From: Chersky-840 sp963810195
GTDB lineage: Bacteria > Actinomycetota > Acidimicrobiia > Acidimicrobiales > UBA8190
Assembly (NCBI GenBank): GCA_963810195.1
Contig: CAWEMO010000004.1
Span: 275,177-339,176, forward strand
Direction of reading: 5' to 3'
Length of the DNA: 64,000 bases
Shown here: piece after piece, positions 34,450 to 43,629 of the stretch
How positions within the stretch are numbered: position 1 is the stretch's first letter
Layout: each line of letters begins with the position of its first letter
Made by a program: the position numbers and the translations under genes
The notes under the pieces: model-generated
Told to the model about the DNA's origin: nothing
Seen by the model: the letters and a program-made list of their open reading frames with translations, nothing else
Databases searched by the model: none

Positions 34450-35097
34450 GTGCCCCGCCTGCGCCAGGTGCCCAAGGCCCAAGCCGAGGCTCCCATCGTC
34501 CAGGTGATGTACGAGTACCTCTTCGAAGGGCGCGATCCGGTGGCCGAGCCCGGAACGGCCACCGGGTCGCCGGGCGACTGGTGGACGGTGTTTGCCCTGG
34601 TGCCCGACGTCCTCGAGCACGCGGTGCAGGGGTTCGGCCTCTACCAGAGCCCGAAGCGACACCTCGACCCGACGCTCCGTGAGCTGGCCCAGGCCAGGGC
34701 GGGCTGGGCCGCCGGCAGCCAGTTCGTCTTCTCCCAGCACTGCAAGTCGTTGCGCGCCCAGGAGGTGGACGAGGCGATCATCGAGGCGATCCCCCATTGG
34801 ACGGCAGCTCCCTGTTACGACGAGACCCAGCGCCTCGTTCTGGCCTACACCGACTGCCTGGTGCTCGACCGGGGCCGGGTACCCGACGGGCTCTTCGCCG
34901 CCCTCCATGCCCAACTGGGGGACGAGGAGATCCTCGAGCTCACGTACATCGCCGCCCTCTACCTCCAGCACGCCGTGATGTCGCGGGCCTTGCGCACCGA
35001 GTTCGACGACCGCCCCGAGCCGGTGGTCGAGGTGGCGGGCGCCGAGGGTGCTGCGGCGCGCGACGTGGGCCGGGACATCAGCCTTCCTCCCACGTGA
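34450..35097 (+). CDS. carboxymuconolactone decarboxylase (CMD/AhpD-like) family protein
   Basis: GTG 34450, just after the VOC stop, gives 215 residues. The helical core DPTLRELAQARAGWAAGSQFVFSQHCKSLRAQEVDEAIIEAI is CMD-like: the usual Cys-X2-Cys is replaced by a Ser-Gln-His-Cys stretch. ETQRLVLAYTDCLV and LELTYIAALYLQHAVMSRAL are further family blocks. Such proteins act as gamma-carboxymuconolactone decarboxylases or peroxidases. Its stop overlaps the start of the HMG-CoA-lyase-like gene (GTGA). Confidence 0.82.
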   Translation: MPRLRQVPKAQAEAPIVQVMYEYLFEGRDPVAEPGTATGSPGDWWTVFALVPDVLEHAVQGFGLYQSPKRHLDPTLRELAQARAGWAAGSQFVFSQHCKSLRAQEVDEAIIEAIPHWTAAPCYDETQRLVLAYTDCLVLDRGRVPDGLFAALHAQLGDEEILELTYIAALYLQHAVMSRALRTEFDDRPEPVVEVAGAEGAAARDVGRDISLPPT

Positions 35098-36026
35098 GCA
35101 CACGGAGCAGGAGTGCCCCGCCGCGGGCGGTGGAGCTGGTCGAGGTGTCGCCACGCGACGGGCTCCAGGACGAGCCGGTCCACCTGCCCACCGAGGCCAA
35201 GGTCACCCTCATCGAGCGCGCTCTCGAGGCAGGGGTGAGGCGGGTGGAAGCGGTGAGCTTCGTCCGACCCGACCGGGTGCCGGCCATGGCCGATGCCGAG
35301 GAGGTGATGGCCGGGGTCTCCCGTCCGCCGGGTTCTCGCCTGGCCGGCCTGGTCCTCAACGAGCGGGGCCTCGAGCGGGCGCTGTCGGCCGGCGTCGACG
35401 AGGTCAACGTGGTGGTGCTGGTGACCGAGGCCTTCTCCCGGCGCAACCAGGGAATGGGCGTCGAGGAGTCCCTGTCCATGTGGACTCGCGTGGCATCGGA
35501 GGCGAGGGCGGCAGGTGTGGGTGCGTCGGTCACCTTGTCCGCGGCGTTCGGTTGTCCCTACGAAGGGGTGGTCGAGCCGAACCGGGTGCGCGAACTGGCC
35601 CGGCGGGTGGCCGGGACCGGAGCCTTTGAGATCGGCCTGGCCGACACGATCGGTTGCGCAGTCCCTCCTGCGGTCGAGGTCCTGGTGCGCCACGTCGGCG
35701 CCGACACCGGACTGCCGGTCAGGGTCCACCTGCACAACAGCCGAAATACCGGGTACGCCAATGCGGTGGCCGCCCTAGGGGCGGGGGTGACGGCACTCGA
35801 TGCCAGCATCGGGGGGATCGGAGGCTGTCCGTTCGCTCCGGGTGCCGCGGGCAACATCGCCAGCGAAGATCTCGTCCATCTCCTCGACCGGATGGATGTC
35901 GCCACCGGGGTCAGGCTCCAAGGGCTGCTCGAAGCCTCGCGGTGGTTGGCGGGCGAATTGGGGCACCCGTTACCCGGCCAGGTGATCCGATCGGGCCCGT
36001 TTCCCGTCCAGGCGTCGCCGGCGTGA
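35094..36026 (+). CDS. hydroxymethylglutaryl-CoA lyase-like enzyme
   Basis: GTG 35094 overlaps the CMD stop by four bases and gives 310 residues, the usual lyase length. VELVEVSPRDGLQDE is the active-site entry, GLADTIGCAVP and VHLHNSRNTGYANAV carry metal-binding residues (HLHN), and GIGGCPFAPGAAGNIASED holds the conserved catalytic Cys loop. HMG-CoA lyases cleave HMG-CoA to acetyl-CoA and acetoacetate in leucine breakdown; relatives act on other 3-hydroxyacyl-CoAs. With the adjacent CoA-transferase it suggests a complete acyl-CoA cleavage path. Confidence 0.9.
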   Translation: MSTRSRSAPPRAVELVEVSPRDGLQDEPVHLPTEAKVTLIERALEAGVRRVEAVSFVRPDRVPAMADAEEVMAGVSRPPGSRLAGLVLNERGLERALSAGVDEVNVVVLVTEAFSRRNQGMGVEESLSMWTRVASEARAAGVGASVTLSAAFGCPYEGVVEPNRVRELARRVAGTGAFEIGLADTIGCAVPPAVEVLVRHVGADTGLPVRVHLHNSRNTGYANAVAALGAGVTALDASIGGIGGCPFAPGAAGNIASEDLVHLLDRMDVATGVRLQGLLEASRWLAGELGHPLPGQVIRSGPFPVQASPA

Positions 36027-36071
36027 TCTCAACGTGGTCTGGCATCGGTTCCCGTAACGAAGAGGTCGATC

Positions 36072-36812
36072 ATGGCAACCCTTGTCCTAGTCCATGGAGC
36101 AATGCATGGCGGATGGTGCTGGAAGGAAGTCCGCCGATCCCTGACCGCAAGAGGACACGACGTGTACGCGCCGACGTTGACGGGTCAAGGAGATCGGCGC
36201 CAAGGCTTGACGCGGGAGGTTGGCATTGCCACCCATGTGACGGACCTTGTCGAACTCATGTGGTTCGAGGACCTCACAGACGTCCATTTGGTGTTGCACA
36301 GCTACGCGGGCGTGCTGGCCGGTCCCGTCGCGCAGCAGTCCGGTCGACGCCTCGCCTCCATCGTCTATCTGGCGGCGTTCGTCACCGGGCCCGGTCAGTC
36401 GCTTCTTGATGTCGAACCGCCAGAGGTCGCGCAGCGCTACCGCGAGACCGTGGTCACAGAGGGCCAGGGGTGGCGCCTGCCGGCCAACCCCCATTTCCTC
36501 GAGCAGTGGGGCATCCGGGACGAAACGATGCGCGCCGTTGTGGGTCCACGGCTCACCGACTTCCCGTTTCGCTGTCAGACGGAACCGACGAACTTCGATC
36601 CAGCTGCCCTCGACTCGATCCGGAAGGTCTATATCAACCACAGTGATCCCCCGCTCGACAGCCTGACCCGTTTCTACGTCGCTGCGGTCGAACAAGGTTG
36701 GGAGCATTACGAGCTTCCCTTTGGACATGACTTGATGCTCGCCGCACCCGACGAGACCGCGGCGCTCCTCGCCATGGTCGCCCGGGGGCCGAATGGATCG
36801 GTTCTACCGTGA
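36072..36812 (+). CDS. alpha/beta-hydrolase of the esterase/hydroxynitrile-lyase type
   Basis: The 246-residue protein is of the small EstC/methylketone-synthase-like class: VLVHGAMHGGWCWKEV at the N-terminus, APTLTGQGDR, the nucleophile elbow LHSYAG (His-Ser-Tyr-Ala-Gly instead of GxSxG) near residue 78, and His in PFGHDLMLAAPDE near 222. It hydrolyses small esters or cleaves C-C or cyanohydrin bonds; the exact substrate is open. AGAGGTCG before ATG 36072 is a fair ribosome-binding site. Confidence 0.85.
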   Translation: MATLVLVHGAMHGGWCWKEVRRSLTARGHDVYAPTLTGQGDRRQGLTREVGIATHVTDLVELMWFEDLTDVHLVLHSYAGVLAGPVAQQSGRRLASIVYLAAFVTGPGQSLLDVEPPEVAQRYRETVVTEGQGWRLPANPHFLEQWGIRDETMRAVVGPRLTDFPFRCQTEPTNFDPAALDSIRKVYINHSDPPLDSLTRFYVAAVEQGWEHYELPFGHDLMLAAPDETAALLAMVARGPNGSVLP

Positions 36813-36918
36813 GCGACGATCGACCGCGGTACTTTCCACAGGTGCGGAATCCGAGCGGACTCCGACCCGTGTTACAGGTCAGGTGCGTTTGACGGTGTCG
36901 ACGGTCACAGACTTACCT

Positions 36919-37608
36919 ATGCACAACATTCGAACCGAGAGATCAGGCAGATCTGTGGACCGCTTTCTCCAGAGGCTCTTTCAGGATCAGATCTGGACCC
37001 AATGCAAGTTCGCCACGTTCGCGTACGGCGAGTTAGTTGAGCGAATTCCGACACTGGACGAGGAGAAGGGGCCGAGCCAGGAACATCAGGCACTGCTCGG
37101 GTTGCCACGCGACCGGCTCATGGCCGAGAGCGGAGAGCTGGTGTCGGATCGAGCGCTCCGAATCTGGTTTCCGATTCAGTGCTTTCTGACGGCCACGTCC
37201 AACGTGTCCAAGATCCTCTGGGGAACTGATCCGGCCGTCGCTCCGGTGCGCGCTCCCCTCCGTCAGGCCTTGAAAGTGTCCGACGCATCTCCACTGCGCT
37301 CGCGGAAGCAGCGGGAGAACTTCGAGTATTTCGACGCTCGGCTCGATTCCTGGTGGGGACACTCGCCCACCCACAGCTTTGTCGATATGAACTTCGAAGA
37401 TATCGTCACCATGACCGAAGGCCTGCCCGAAGACCAGATGTTCCGAAGCATGGACTTGCAGACGGGTGATGTGGTCTTCTGGGGTCAGCGGTACAACTTG
37501 CCGTCGATAAACTTGGAGATTCGACGCATCATGCCGATGGCACTCCGAGAGGCAGCCGAACAACTCTCTGATCCCGGCGCCTCGGAGTCGGGGGAAGACG
37601 GCCAGTGA
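36919..37608 (+). CDS. hypothetical soluble protein
   Basis: ATG 36919 (MHNIRTERSGRSV) gives 229 residues; the frame is open from 36793, where it overlaps the hydrolase gene. The protein is soluble and rich in aromatic residues, with NFEYFDARLDSWWGHS, FVDMNFEDIVT and VVFWGQRYNLPSINLEIRRI toward the C-terminus. RENFEYFDARLD followed by an FVDMN block looks like a conserved domain, but I do not recognise the family. It precedes a carbonic-anhydrase-like gene by 50 bp. Confidence 0.55.
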   Translation: MHNIRTERSGRSVDRFLQRLFQDQIWTQCKFATFAYGELVERIPTLDEEKGPSQEHQALLGLPRDRLMAESGELVSDRALRIWFPIQCFLTATSNVSKILWGTDPAVAPVRAPLRQALKVSDASPLRSRKQRENFEYFDARLDSWWGHSPTHSFVDMNFEDIVTMTEGLPEDQMFRSMDLQTGDVVFWGQRYNLPSINLEIRRIMPMALREAAEQLSDPGASESGEDGQ

Positions 37609-37658
37609 CACTGCTCGACGCCGGGATTTCGGCCTGGATCGGATGAGAGAACGAAGCA

Positions 37659-38150
37659 ATGTTCGACGACCTGCTGGAGGCCAACCGACGCTATCGGAGT
37701 GAGTTCCATGATTCGGGTGTGGAGGGAAAGGCGGCGAAAGGCCTGGCCGTGTTGACCTGCATCGATTCCCGCATTGATCCGTTGGCCATGCTCGGGCTGA
37801 AGGCCGGTGACGCCAAGATCATTCGCAACGCTGGTGCGCGCGTGACCGATGACGCTCTTCGTTCGCTGGTCTTGGCAACCAATCTGCTCGGAGTGACACG
37901 TGTCTGCGTAGTGCAACACACCGATTGTGCCATCATCGGAGTGACAGATGACGAGATACGAGTTCGTATCGAGGCGGTCCGAGGTATGGACGCTGCTGGT
38001 TGGAAATTCCTGGCCACCACCGATCAGCTCGCGACGTTGCACCGTGACATCGAGCGAATCGTCTCCTGCCCGCTGTTGCCGCCCGCCCTTGACATCGGCG
38101 GCTTCATTTTTGACGTGCACACCGGCGAACTGGTTCCGAGCATTGCTTGA
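37659..38150 (+). CDS. beta-class carbonic anhydrase
   Basis: The 163-residue protein has the short beta-carbonic-anhydrase form. The zinc ligands are Cys in LTCIDSRIDP near residue 34 with the Asp-Arg dyad, and His and Cys in QHTDC near 86-90; RNAG near 56 is the substrate-pocket motif. It interconverts CO2 and bicarbonate, supplying carboxylases or buffering pH. The ATG is preceded by GAACGAAGC, a weak ribosome-binding site. Confidence 0.9.
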   Translation: MFDDLLEANRRYRSEFHDSGVEGKAAKGLAVLTCIDSRIDPLAMLGLKAGDAKIIRNAGARVTDDALRSLVLATNLLGVTRVCVVQHTDCAIIGVTDDEIRVRIEAVRGMDAAGWKFLATTDQLATLHRDIERIVSCPLLPPALDIGGFIFDVHTGELVPSIA

Positions 38151-38176
38151 GGCACACCCGCGCGTCACCCGCTGAG

Positions 38177-38354
38177 GCGACGACATGGTCGGGCGTCTCG
38201 GGGACTGCGCTTGCACAGCAAGACGGGGGACATCACCGGCAAGCCCCGGGCAAGTGGCACATACACGGTGACCATAGAGGTCACCGACTCGACCACGCCG
38301 GTGCCGCGGAGGACCACGCAAACCCTGCCGCTGGACGTTGCGCCGCCTCTGTAG
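38177..38354 (+). pseudogene. remnant of an Ig-like (He_PIG-type) domain
   Basis: Around 38200-38354 one frame reads GLRLHSKTGDITGKP then ASGTYTVTIEVTDSTTPVP and ends at TAG 38352. This closely follows the repeat G-L-x-L-(N/D)-x-x-T-G-x-I-x-G-x-P of putative Ig/cadherin-like surface domains. A matching start (TTWSGVSGT) lies in another frame just upstream, so the fragment is frameshifted and has no start codon or signal peptide. It is the debris of a larger surface protein, lying between the carbonic-anhydrase and msrA genes. Confidence 0.5.
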
Positions 38355-38519
38355 CGTCGGTGACGTCTTTGCCGACGTCTCCACCGAAGACGGCCGCCTC
38401 GGGTATTGCATAAACTTGGTCGCCCCGAGATTCGTCCCCAACCGAGAACCTGGAGTCCGAGGGAAATGGCCAGTACAAGAAGCTCTTCGACGGAGCGGTA
38501 ACGGAGAAGGAAGTGGCCC

Positions 38520-39041
38520 ATGAGTGATCCGACAGAAAAGGCGATCTTGGCGGGAGGGTGCTTCTGGGGGACGCAAGACCTCATCCGGAAGCGTCCGGGG
38601 GTGCTCTCGACCCGGGTGGGATATACAGGCGGCGACGTTGCGAACGCGACGTACCGGAACCACGGAACCCACGCCGAGGCCATCGAGATCACCTACGACC
38701 CGCAGCAGACGTCCTACCGAGAGCTTCTCGAGTTCTTCTTCCAGGTACATGACCCGACGACGCTGAACCGCCAAGGCAACGACATCGGCGCGAGTTATCG
38801 GTCGGCGATCTTCTACCTCGACGATGAGCAACGGCGGGTCGCCGAAGACACCATCGCGGATGTCGAGGCGTCCGGGCTGTGGCCCGGCAAGGTCGTCACT
38901 GAGGTCACGCCGGCGGGGCCGTTCTGGGAAGCAGAGCCCGAGCACCAGGACTACCTGGAGCATTACCCGGGCGGATACACCTGCCACTTCCCGCGCCCGG
39001 GCTGGGTGCTACCTCACCGGAGCGACGCTGTGGCCCGATAG
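38520..39041 (+). CDS. msrA: peptide-methionine (S)-S-oxide reductase MsrA
   Basis: The 173-residue length is normal for MsrA. The catalytic Cys is in LAGGCFWGTQD near residue 14, and RVGYTGGDVANATYRNHGTHAEAIEI is the family signature, with FFFQVHDPTTLNRQGNDIG and YRSAIFY also conserved. It repairs methionine-S-sulfoxide in proteins using thioredoxin. A recycling Cys near the C-terminus (GGYTCHFPRPGW) is present. The Shine-Dalgarno GAAGGAAG precedes ATG 38520. Confidence 0.95.
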   Translation: MSDPTEKAILAGGCFWGTQDLIRKRPGVLSTRVGYTGGDVANATYRNHGTHAEAIEITYDPQQTSYRELLEFFFQVHDPTTLNRQGNDIGASYRSAIFYLDDEQRRVAEDTIADVEASGLWPGKVVTEVTPAGPFWEAEPEHQDYLEHYPGGYTCHFPRPGWVLPHRSDAVAR

Positions 39042-39921
39042 GGGTTCGGCTTCCGGCACCAGGCGGATCTCCGAGCGGCAACGCTCTCGGCGTCGCCTAC
39101 TGAGCTGCGGGATCTCACAGGTAGGTCCGCCGTCCCACTTCGTGCCTCGGTTACGATTCCAGCACTCGAGCCTGCCTGCTCGCGCTTGTGTCGCGGTGCT
39201 GTTCGTGGAACGATGCGTCACAAGCACGGGCGAAGATCTGTGGGTTCACCCGTGACAGCGTTGCCCTAGACCCTGGCGACACCAGCGCTGAGCACCGCGC
39301 TCGGACATTGTTCCGCGGGGAAGGGGCAAGTCGATGTCGTCGCATTGGGCGTCCAAGCTCTTCCCACCTCGGCCCAGCCTGGAACTGAGCGCAGACCGCG
39401 TCGCGACGGGAGCTATCACGCGCCGTCCCCCGAGTCTCCTCGCGCCCCGGACCAACCGGGACCGAGACTTCTCCGGTTCCTCTCCGCAGCGATTAACCGC
39501 GCCTGCCCCCCGCCTCGGCGTAGGTCTCGGCACGGGGAGGAACCGGACCCCTTTGCATGTGGTGCAAACCGCACTGCGCCTTCTCCACAACCGCCCGAGG
39601 CGCGATGCTCAACACCGATGGCGAGTACCTTGGGCCCAAAGACAAGCCCGAGGGTCGCACCGACCGTCGTCCCACCGGCGTGCCAGCACCCGGCAGAGCG
39701 AGGAGCTCTCACATGCCTGACCGACGTACCTTCCGCGTCCATCCACTCGGGCGTGCTGCTTCGCGGCGTCGCCGTCGAGCCGAGCGGCTGCGAGACCTGT
39801 CGGCAGATACCGTCGAGCCGACACATATCCACCCCACGCCGTTCGGGTCGGACATGGGTATTTCGATCGAGCCTCACCAAGGCGTCGGCTTTTGTCGTCC
39901 CACCGTGTTTGGTGATCCACG
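39042..39921. other. 880-bp stretch with no recognised gene
   Basis: Several open frames cross this stretch on both strands, but all are Arg/Pro/Ser-rich and show no family pattern or ribosome-binding site. No tRNA, riboswitch core or clear terminator was found. It marks the change from GC-rich DNA to the A/T-richer GH16 gene, so it may hold decayed sequence or the long leader of that gene. Confidence 0.5.
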
Positions 39922-42900
39922 TTGACGGCTAAAGCTGTGAGTCGCTTACTGTTGCTGTCCGTCATCACCCTTACGGCTTTGTTGTCGTTAGGGTCCGTAG
40001 CGCGAGCAACTGAACCAATTTCCATGGATGTCGATGTTTCAACGCATGCCAGTAGTAGCGCCACCAGTATCACGTCGCCATCTTTCTCTACCACACAACC
40101 CAACGAACTGGTTGTTGCATACCTGGGCAGTGATGGTCCAGACAGCGCCGGTTCACAAACCTTCTCCCAAGTGACCGGTGCCGGCCTGACCTGGACACTG
40201 CGCCAGCGATCCAACACCCAAGCCGGTGACGCTGAGATTTGGCAGGCCGTTGCCACAACGTCGCTCAAGAGCGTGACGGTCAAAGCGACGATCAGCCGAG
40301 GCTCTTATCAGGGCTTCATGGATATCGTCAGTTTTGTCGGTGCCAATACGTCGACTAACGGTGCCACCGCATCCCAGAGTGCAGCCTCGGGCGCCCCATC
40401 CGTAAAGCTGACGACCACTGCCGCCAACTCATGGGTCTGGGCGGTTGGTGATGATTGGGACAACGCCACGGCCCGGACAATCGGACCCGGCCAGACAATG
40501 CTTGACCAATTCCAGAATAAGAACAGTGGTGACACCTACTGGACCCAGTACCAAAGCAACCAGAGTTACGCGAGTGGCTCAACCGTCATCATGAACGACA
40601 CGGCACCCACCGCCGATCGCTGGAATTTGGCGGCCATCGAAATACTGCCGGCCACCCCTACCAGTACGAACCCGCCAACTGTGCCGACCAACCTGTCCGC
40701 CACCGCGGCAAGTAGTTCGTTGGTCAACTTGACCTGGACAGCAAGTTCCGACACGGTGGGAGTGACGGGCTACAGAGTCGACCGCAACGGCACTCTCGTG
40801 GGTACGAGCCCATCGAACAGTTATGCGGATGCCACCGTGGCCGCTAATACGACCTACTCCTACACGGTGAGCGCCTATGACTCTGCTGGGAACGTGAGCG
40901 CTCAATCAACAGCCGCGAGTGTGACCACCCCTCCTCTACCCGCCTTGGCTCCGATCGCGACGATCACCGCTCAACCCCCAGCCGAGACCAACAGTACGAC
41001 GGCAAGCATCACCTTCAGCGCAAGCAACACCACCGATCCAAGCGGCACCATCAGCTTTATGTGTTCGCTTGGTACCGCCACTTTGTCGTCTTGCGCCAGC
41101 CCGGCGACCTATTCCGGCCTGGCGGTCGACGCTCAGACTTTCAGTGTCATTGCCACCGACAATGCCGATGGTCTGTCATCCCCAGCCGCCGTTGCCAGGT
41201 GGACAATCGATACCACCCCACCAGTGATAAGCATCACGAACCCGACAACGAGTAGCACCGTGTCTGGCACCGTGCCCATCAACGCCAGCGTCACCGATTC
41301 CATCGGGGTGACAAGTGTTCAGTTCGGCGTCGACGGCGCAAATGTCGGCGCGCCCGTTACCACCGGTCCATACAGCTATTCCTGGAACACCACAAGCGTC
41401 GGCAACGGAACCCACACCCTGACCGCAATTGCGATCGACCCCGCTGGCAACACGGCAGTCGCCACAACGACGGTCGTTGTCAGCAACGCCGCGAGCGCCT
41501 CACCGATCACAATCGACGCCGATGTCTCGACGCACCTCGGGACAAACGCCACCAGCCTCACCTCTCCCAGCTTTTCGACCACGCAGGCGAACGAGCTGTT
41601 GGTCGCTTACCTCGGGAGTGACGGACCAAATAGCGGAAAGTCCCAGACTTTCTCGACAGTCACCGGCGCGGGATTGACATGGACGATGCGCGAACGCGCG
41701 AACGCTCAGGACGGCGATGCCGAGATCTGGCAGGCCGTTGCGACAACTGCTCTTAAGAACGTGACGGTGACGGCGACACGCGGTACCGGTGGATACCAGG
41801 GATCAATGGACATCGTCAGCTATATCGGCGCCAGCACGACAGTAAACGGCGCCGTCGCGACCCAGAGTGCCGCGAGCGGCGCCCCATCCATTTCGGTGAC
41901 GACCACTGCCAACGACTCATGGGTCTGGGTTGTTGGAAACGACTGGGACAACAGTCTCGCACGGACAATTGGGCCGAGCCAGACGTTGCTCGACCAATAC
42001 CTGGACAGCAGTTCGGGGGACACCTACTGGACGCAGTATCAAAACGGTCAGGCCCAAGCCAGCGGCACCGTGGTCGTGACCAATGACACTGCACCGACGG
42101 GAGACTCTTGGAACCTGGCAGCCATCGAGATCCTCCCGTCCGGTGCGTCGAACACGTCACCAACCATGCCCACGATGCCACCGACCGTTCCGACGAACCT
42201 GTCAGCTACGGCAGTCAACGCAAACTTGGTGGAGTTGTCGTGGACAGCCAGTACTGACAGCGGTGGTGTCGCTGGCTACGACGTCTACCGCAACGGCACC
42301 TTGATCGGTACGAGCCCTTCCCCAACCTACGCCGACACCACCGTGGCTGGCGGTACCGCCTACAGCTATGCGGTCAGCGCCTATGACGCGGCCGGTAACG
42401 TCAGCGGCCAATCGACGGCGGCGACGGCCACCACGCCGTCCGGTACCACGACTATCTTCTCGGACAATTTCAGCGGGACCGCCCTCGATTCTGCTTGGAC
42501 CATTATCGACCGCCACGGTGAGTACGATCAGGGCGAAACCGAATGTAACGTGCCAGGGGCCGTATCGGTCGCCGATAACATTCTGTCGATTACGACCACT
42601 GCCCAGAGCGCAACCTGTGGTGACTTTAACCTCGACGGTAGTGTCCGACATGCACCAACTGTCTGGCCGTACACGACCGGCGACGTGCAATGGACCAACT
42701 TCAACTTCACTTATGGCACGGTCACCTACCGCGCCAAATTCCCCGCCAAGAGTACGAGTACGTGGCCGGCGATATGGTTTCTCGGGAGTGGGTGTCAGGC
42801 GACGAATATCGTGACGGCTGACACAGGCTACGCCACCTGTCCTCAGATCGAAGCGCCCGGTTCCGGTTATGAGGAGATCGACGCCACCGAGTGCTATCAA

Positions 42901-43194
42901 AACGAATGGTGTCAGCTGGCCCTCGCACAGCCGTCTACCTTCCCCGTCTGTCAGTATCCGGTCGACACCAACTGGCATACCTACACCTTGACATGGACCG
43001 CTACGTCGATATCCATGAGCATGGATGGCCAGCCAACGGGTTGCAGCTTCAGCTCGGCCAATGGATACGTCATACCGAACACGCCGATGTTCATGATCAT
43101 TCAGACACAGACCGGCGGGTCAGGTCTGACACCTGTCAATTCACAACTTCCTGCGGTCTTACAGGTTTCCGACGTCACCGTGACCCAACCGTAA
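39922..43194 (+). CDS. secreted multidomain glycoside hydrolase family 16 protein
   Basis: The 1090-residue protein has a signal peptide (about 8-30). A roughly 210-residue domain of unknown type is present twice (about 33-245 and 528-742: DVSTH..., ELLVAYLGSDGP, FSTVTGAGLTW, GDAEIWQAVATT, WNLAAIEILP). Between and after them lie Fn3 domains (about 255-335 and 750-840) and Ig-like domains (about 345-525). The C-terminal GH16 domain (about 845-1090) has the catalytic motif EIDATE (ExDxxE). GH16 enzymes cut beta-glucans, agar or related polymers. Third-codon positions are visibly richer in A and T than the neighbours, suggesting transfer. The start may be TTG 39922 or GTG 39937. Confidence 0.85.
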   Translation: MTAKAVSRLLLLSVITLTALLSLGSVARATEPISMDVDVSTHASSSATSITSPSFSTTQPNELVVAYLGSDGPDSAGSQTFSQVTGAGLTWTLRQRSNTQAGDAEIWQAVATTSLKSVTVKATISRGSYQGFMDIVSFVGANTSTNGATASQSAASGAPSVKLTTTAANSWVWAVGDDWDNATARTIGPGQTMLDQFQNKNSGDTYWTQYQSNQSYASGSTVIMNDTAPTADRWNLAAIEILPATPTSTNPPTVPTNLSATAASSSLVNLTWTASSDTVGVTGYRVDRNGTLVGTSPSNSYADATVAANTTYSYTVSAYDSAGNVSAQSTAASVTTPPLPALAPIATITAQPPAETNSTTASITFSASNTTDPSGTISFMCSLGTATLSSCASPATYSGLAVDAQTFSVIATDNADGLSSPAAVARWTIDTTPPVISITNPTTSSTVSGTVPINASVTDSIGVTSVQFGVDGANVGAPVTTGPYSYSWNTTSVGNGTHTLTAIAIDPAGNTAVATTTVVVSNAASASPITIDADVSTHLGTNATSLTSPSFSTTQANELLVAYLGSDGPNSGKSQTFSTVTGAGLTWTMRERANAQDGDAEIWQAVATTALKNVTVTATRGTGGYQGSMDIVSYIGASTTVNGAVATQSAASGAPSISVTTTANDSWVWVVGNDWDNSLARTIGPSQTLLDQYLDSSSGDTYWTQYQNGQAQASGTVVVTNDTAPTGDSWNLAAIEILPSGASNTSPTMPTMPPTVPTNLSATAVNANLVELSWTASTDSGGVAGYDVYRNGTLIGTSPSPTYADTTVAGGTAYSYAVSAYDAAGNVSGQSTAATATTPSGTTTIFSDNFSGTALDSAWTIIDRHGEYDQGETECNVPGAVSVADNILSITTTAQSATCGDFNLDGSVRHAPTVWPYTTGDVQWTNFNFTYGTVTYRAKFPAKSTSTWPAIWFLGSGCQATNIVTADTGYATCPQIEAPGSGYEEIDATECYQNEWCQLALAQPSTFPVCQYPVDTNWHTYTLTWTATSISMSMDGQPTGCSFSSANGYVIPNTPMFMIIQTQTGGSGLTPVNSQLPAVLQVSDVTVTQP

Positions 43195-43629
43195 GGCTCT
43201 GCTGCCACCGACGGCCCGTTCTTTGACGTGGGACCGACACTTCAGGTGTCGCATGAGATCTACCCTCTTGAAATGGGCAAGGAGCCCGCCGTTTGGCGGC
43301 CAGTTCCCACTCGGCTGCTCTCGGTCTTCCACATACTTGTGATCACAATCAATGTGAGAAGTCGCAGGTAAAGAGCCCGGATGAGATCCCCGGTACCCAC
43401 AAGCAGCGCAACCAGCCTGATCCAACGCCAGTCCTAGCGCCCGTAAGGAGTTGCCGGTTAGCCATGCGCAAGCCCCCTCCACACACGGACAGCTGTACAT
43501 TCGACCCAAGGGGAGTGGGGGACGTATGGGGGTTGGCCGGCTAGTCGATCACGCCGTCGAGACCGGGTCACGTGGCTCTGTCGATCCCCCGCGGCCGCTC
43601 CGGCACCGGGCCGAGCAAAGACGAGGCCG
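43195..43629. other. non-coding gap
   Basis: Between the GH16 gene and the substrate-binding protein gene I see no convincing frame, only short basic ones without ribosome-binding sites. It probably contains the GH16 terminator and the promoter of the ABC operon; neither is distinct enough to place. Confidence 0.4.

Noticed and set aside
37485..38987. 500-codon minus-strand frame across the carbonic anhydrase region
   Set aside because: It runs antisense to two convincing genes (carbonic anhydrase and msrA) and shows no domain.
39042..39921. Several frames of 100-200 codons on both strands
   Set aside because: Arg/Pro-rich, mutually overlapping, no ribosome-binding sites and no recognisable motifs.
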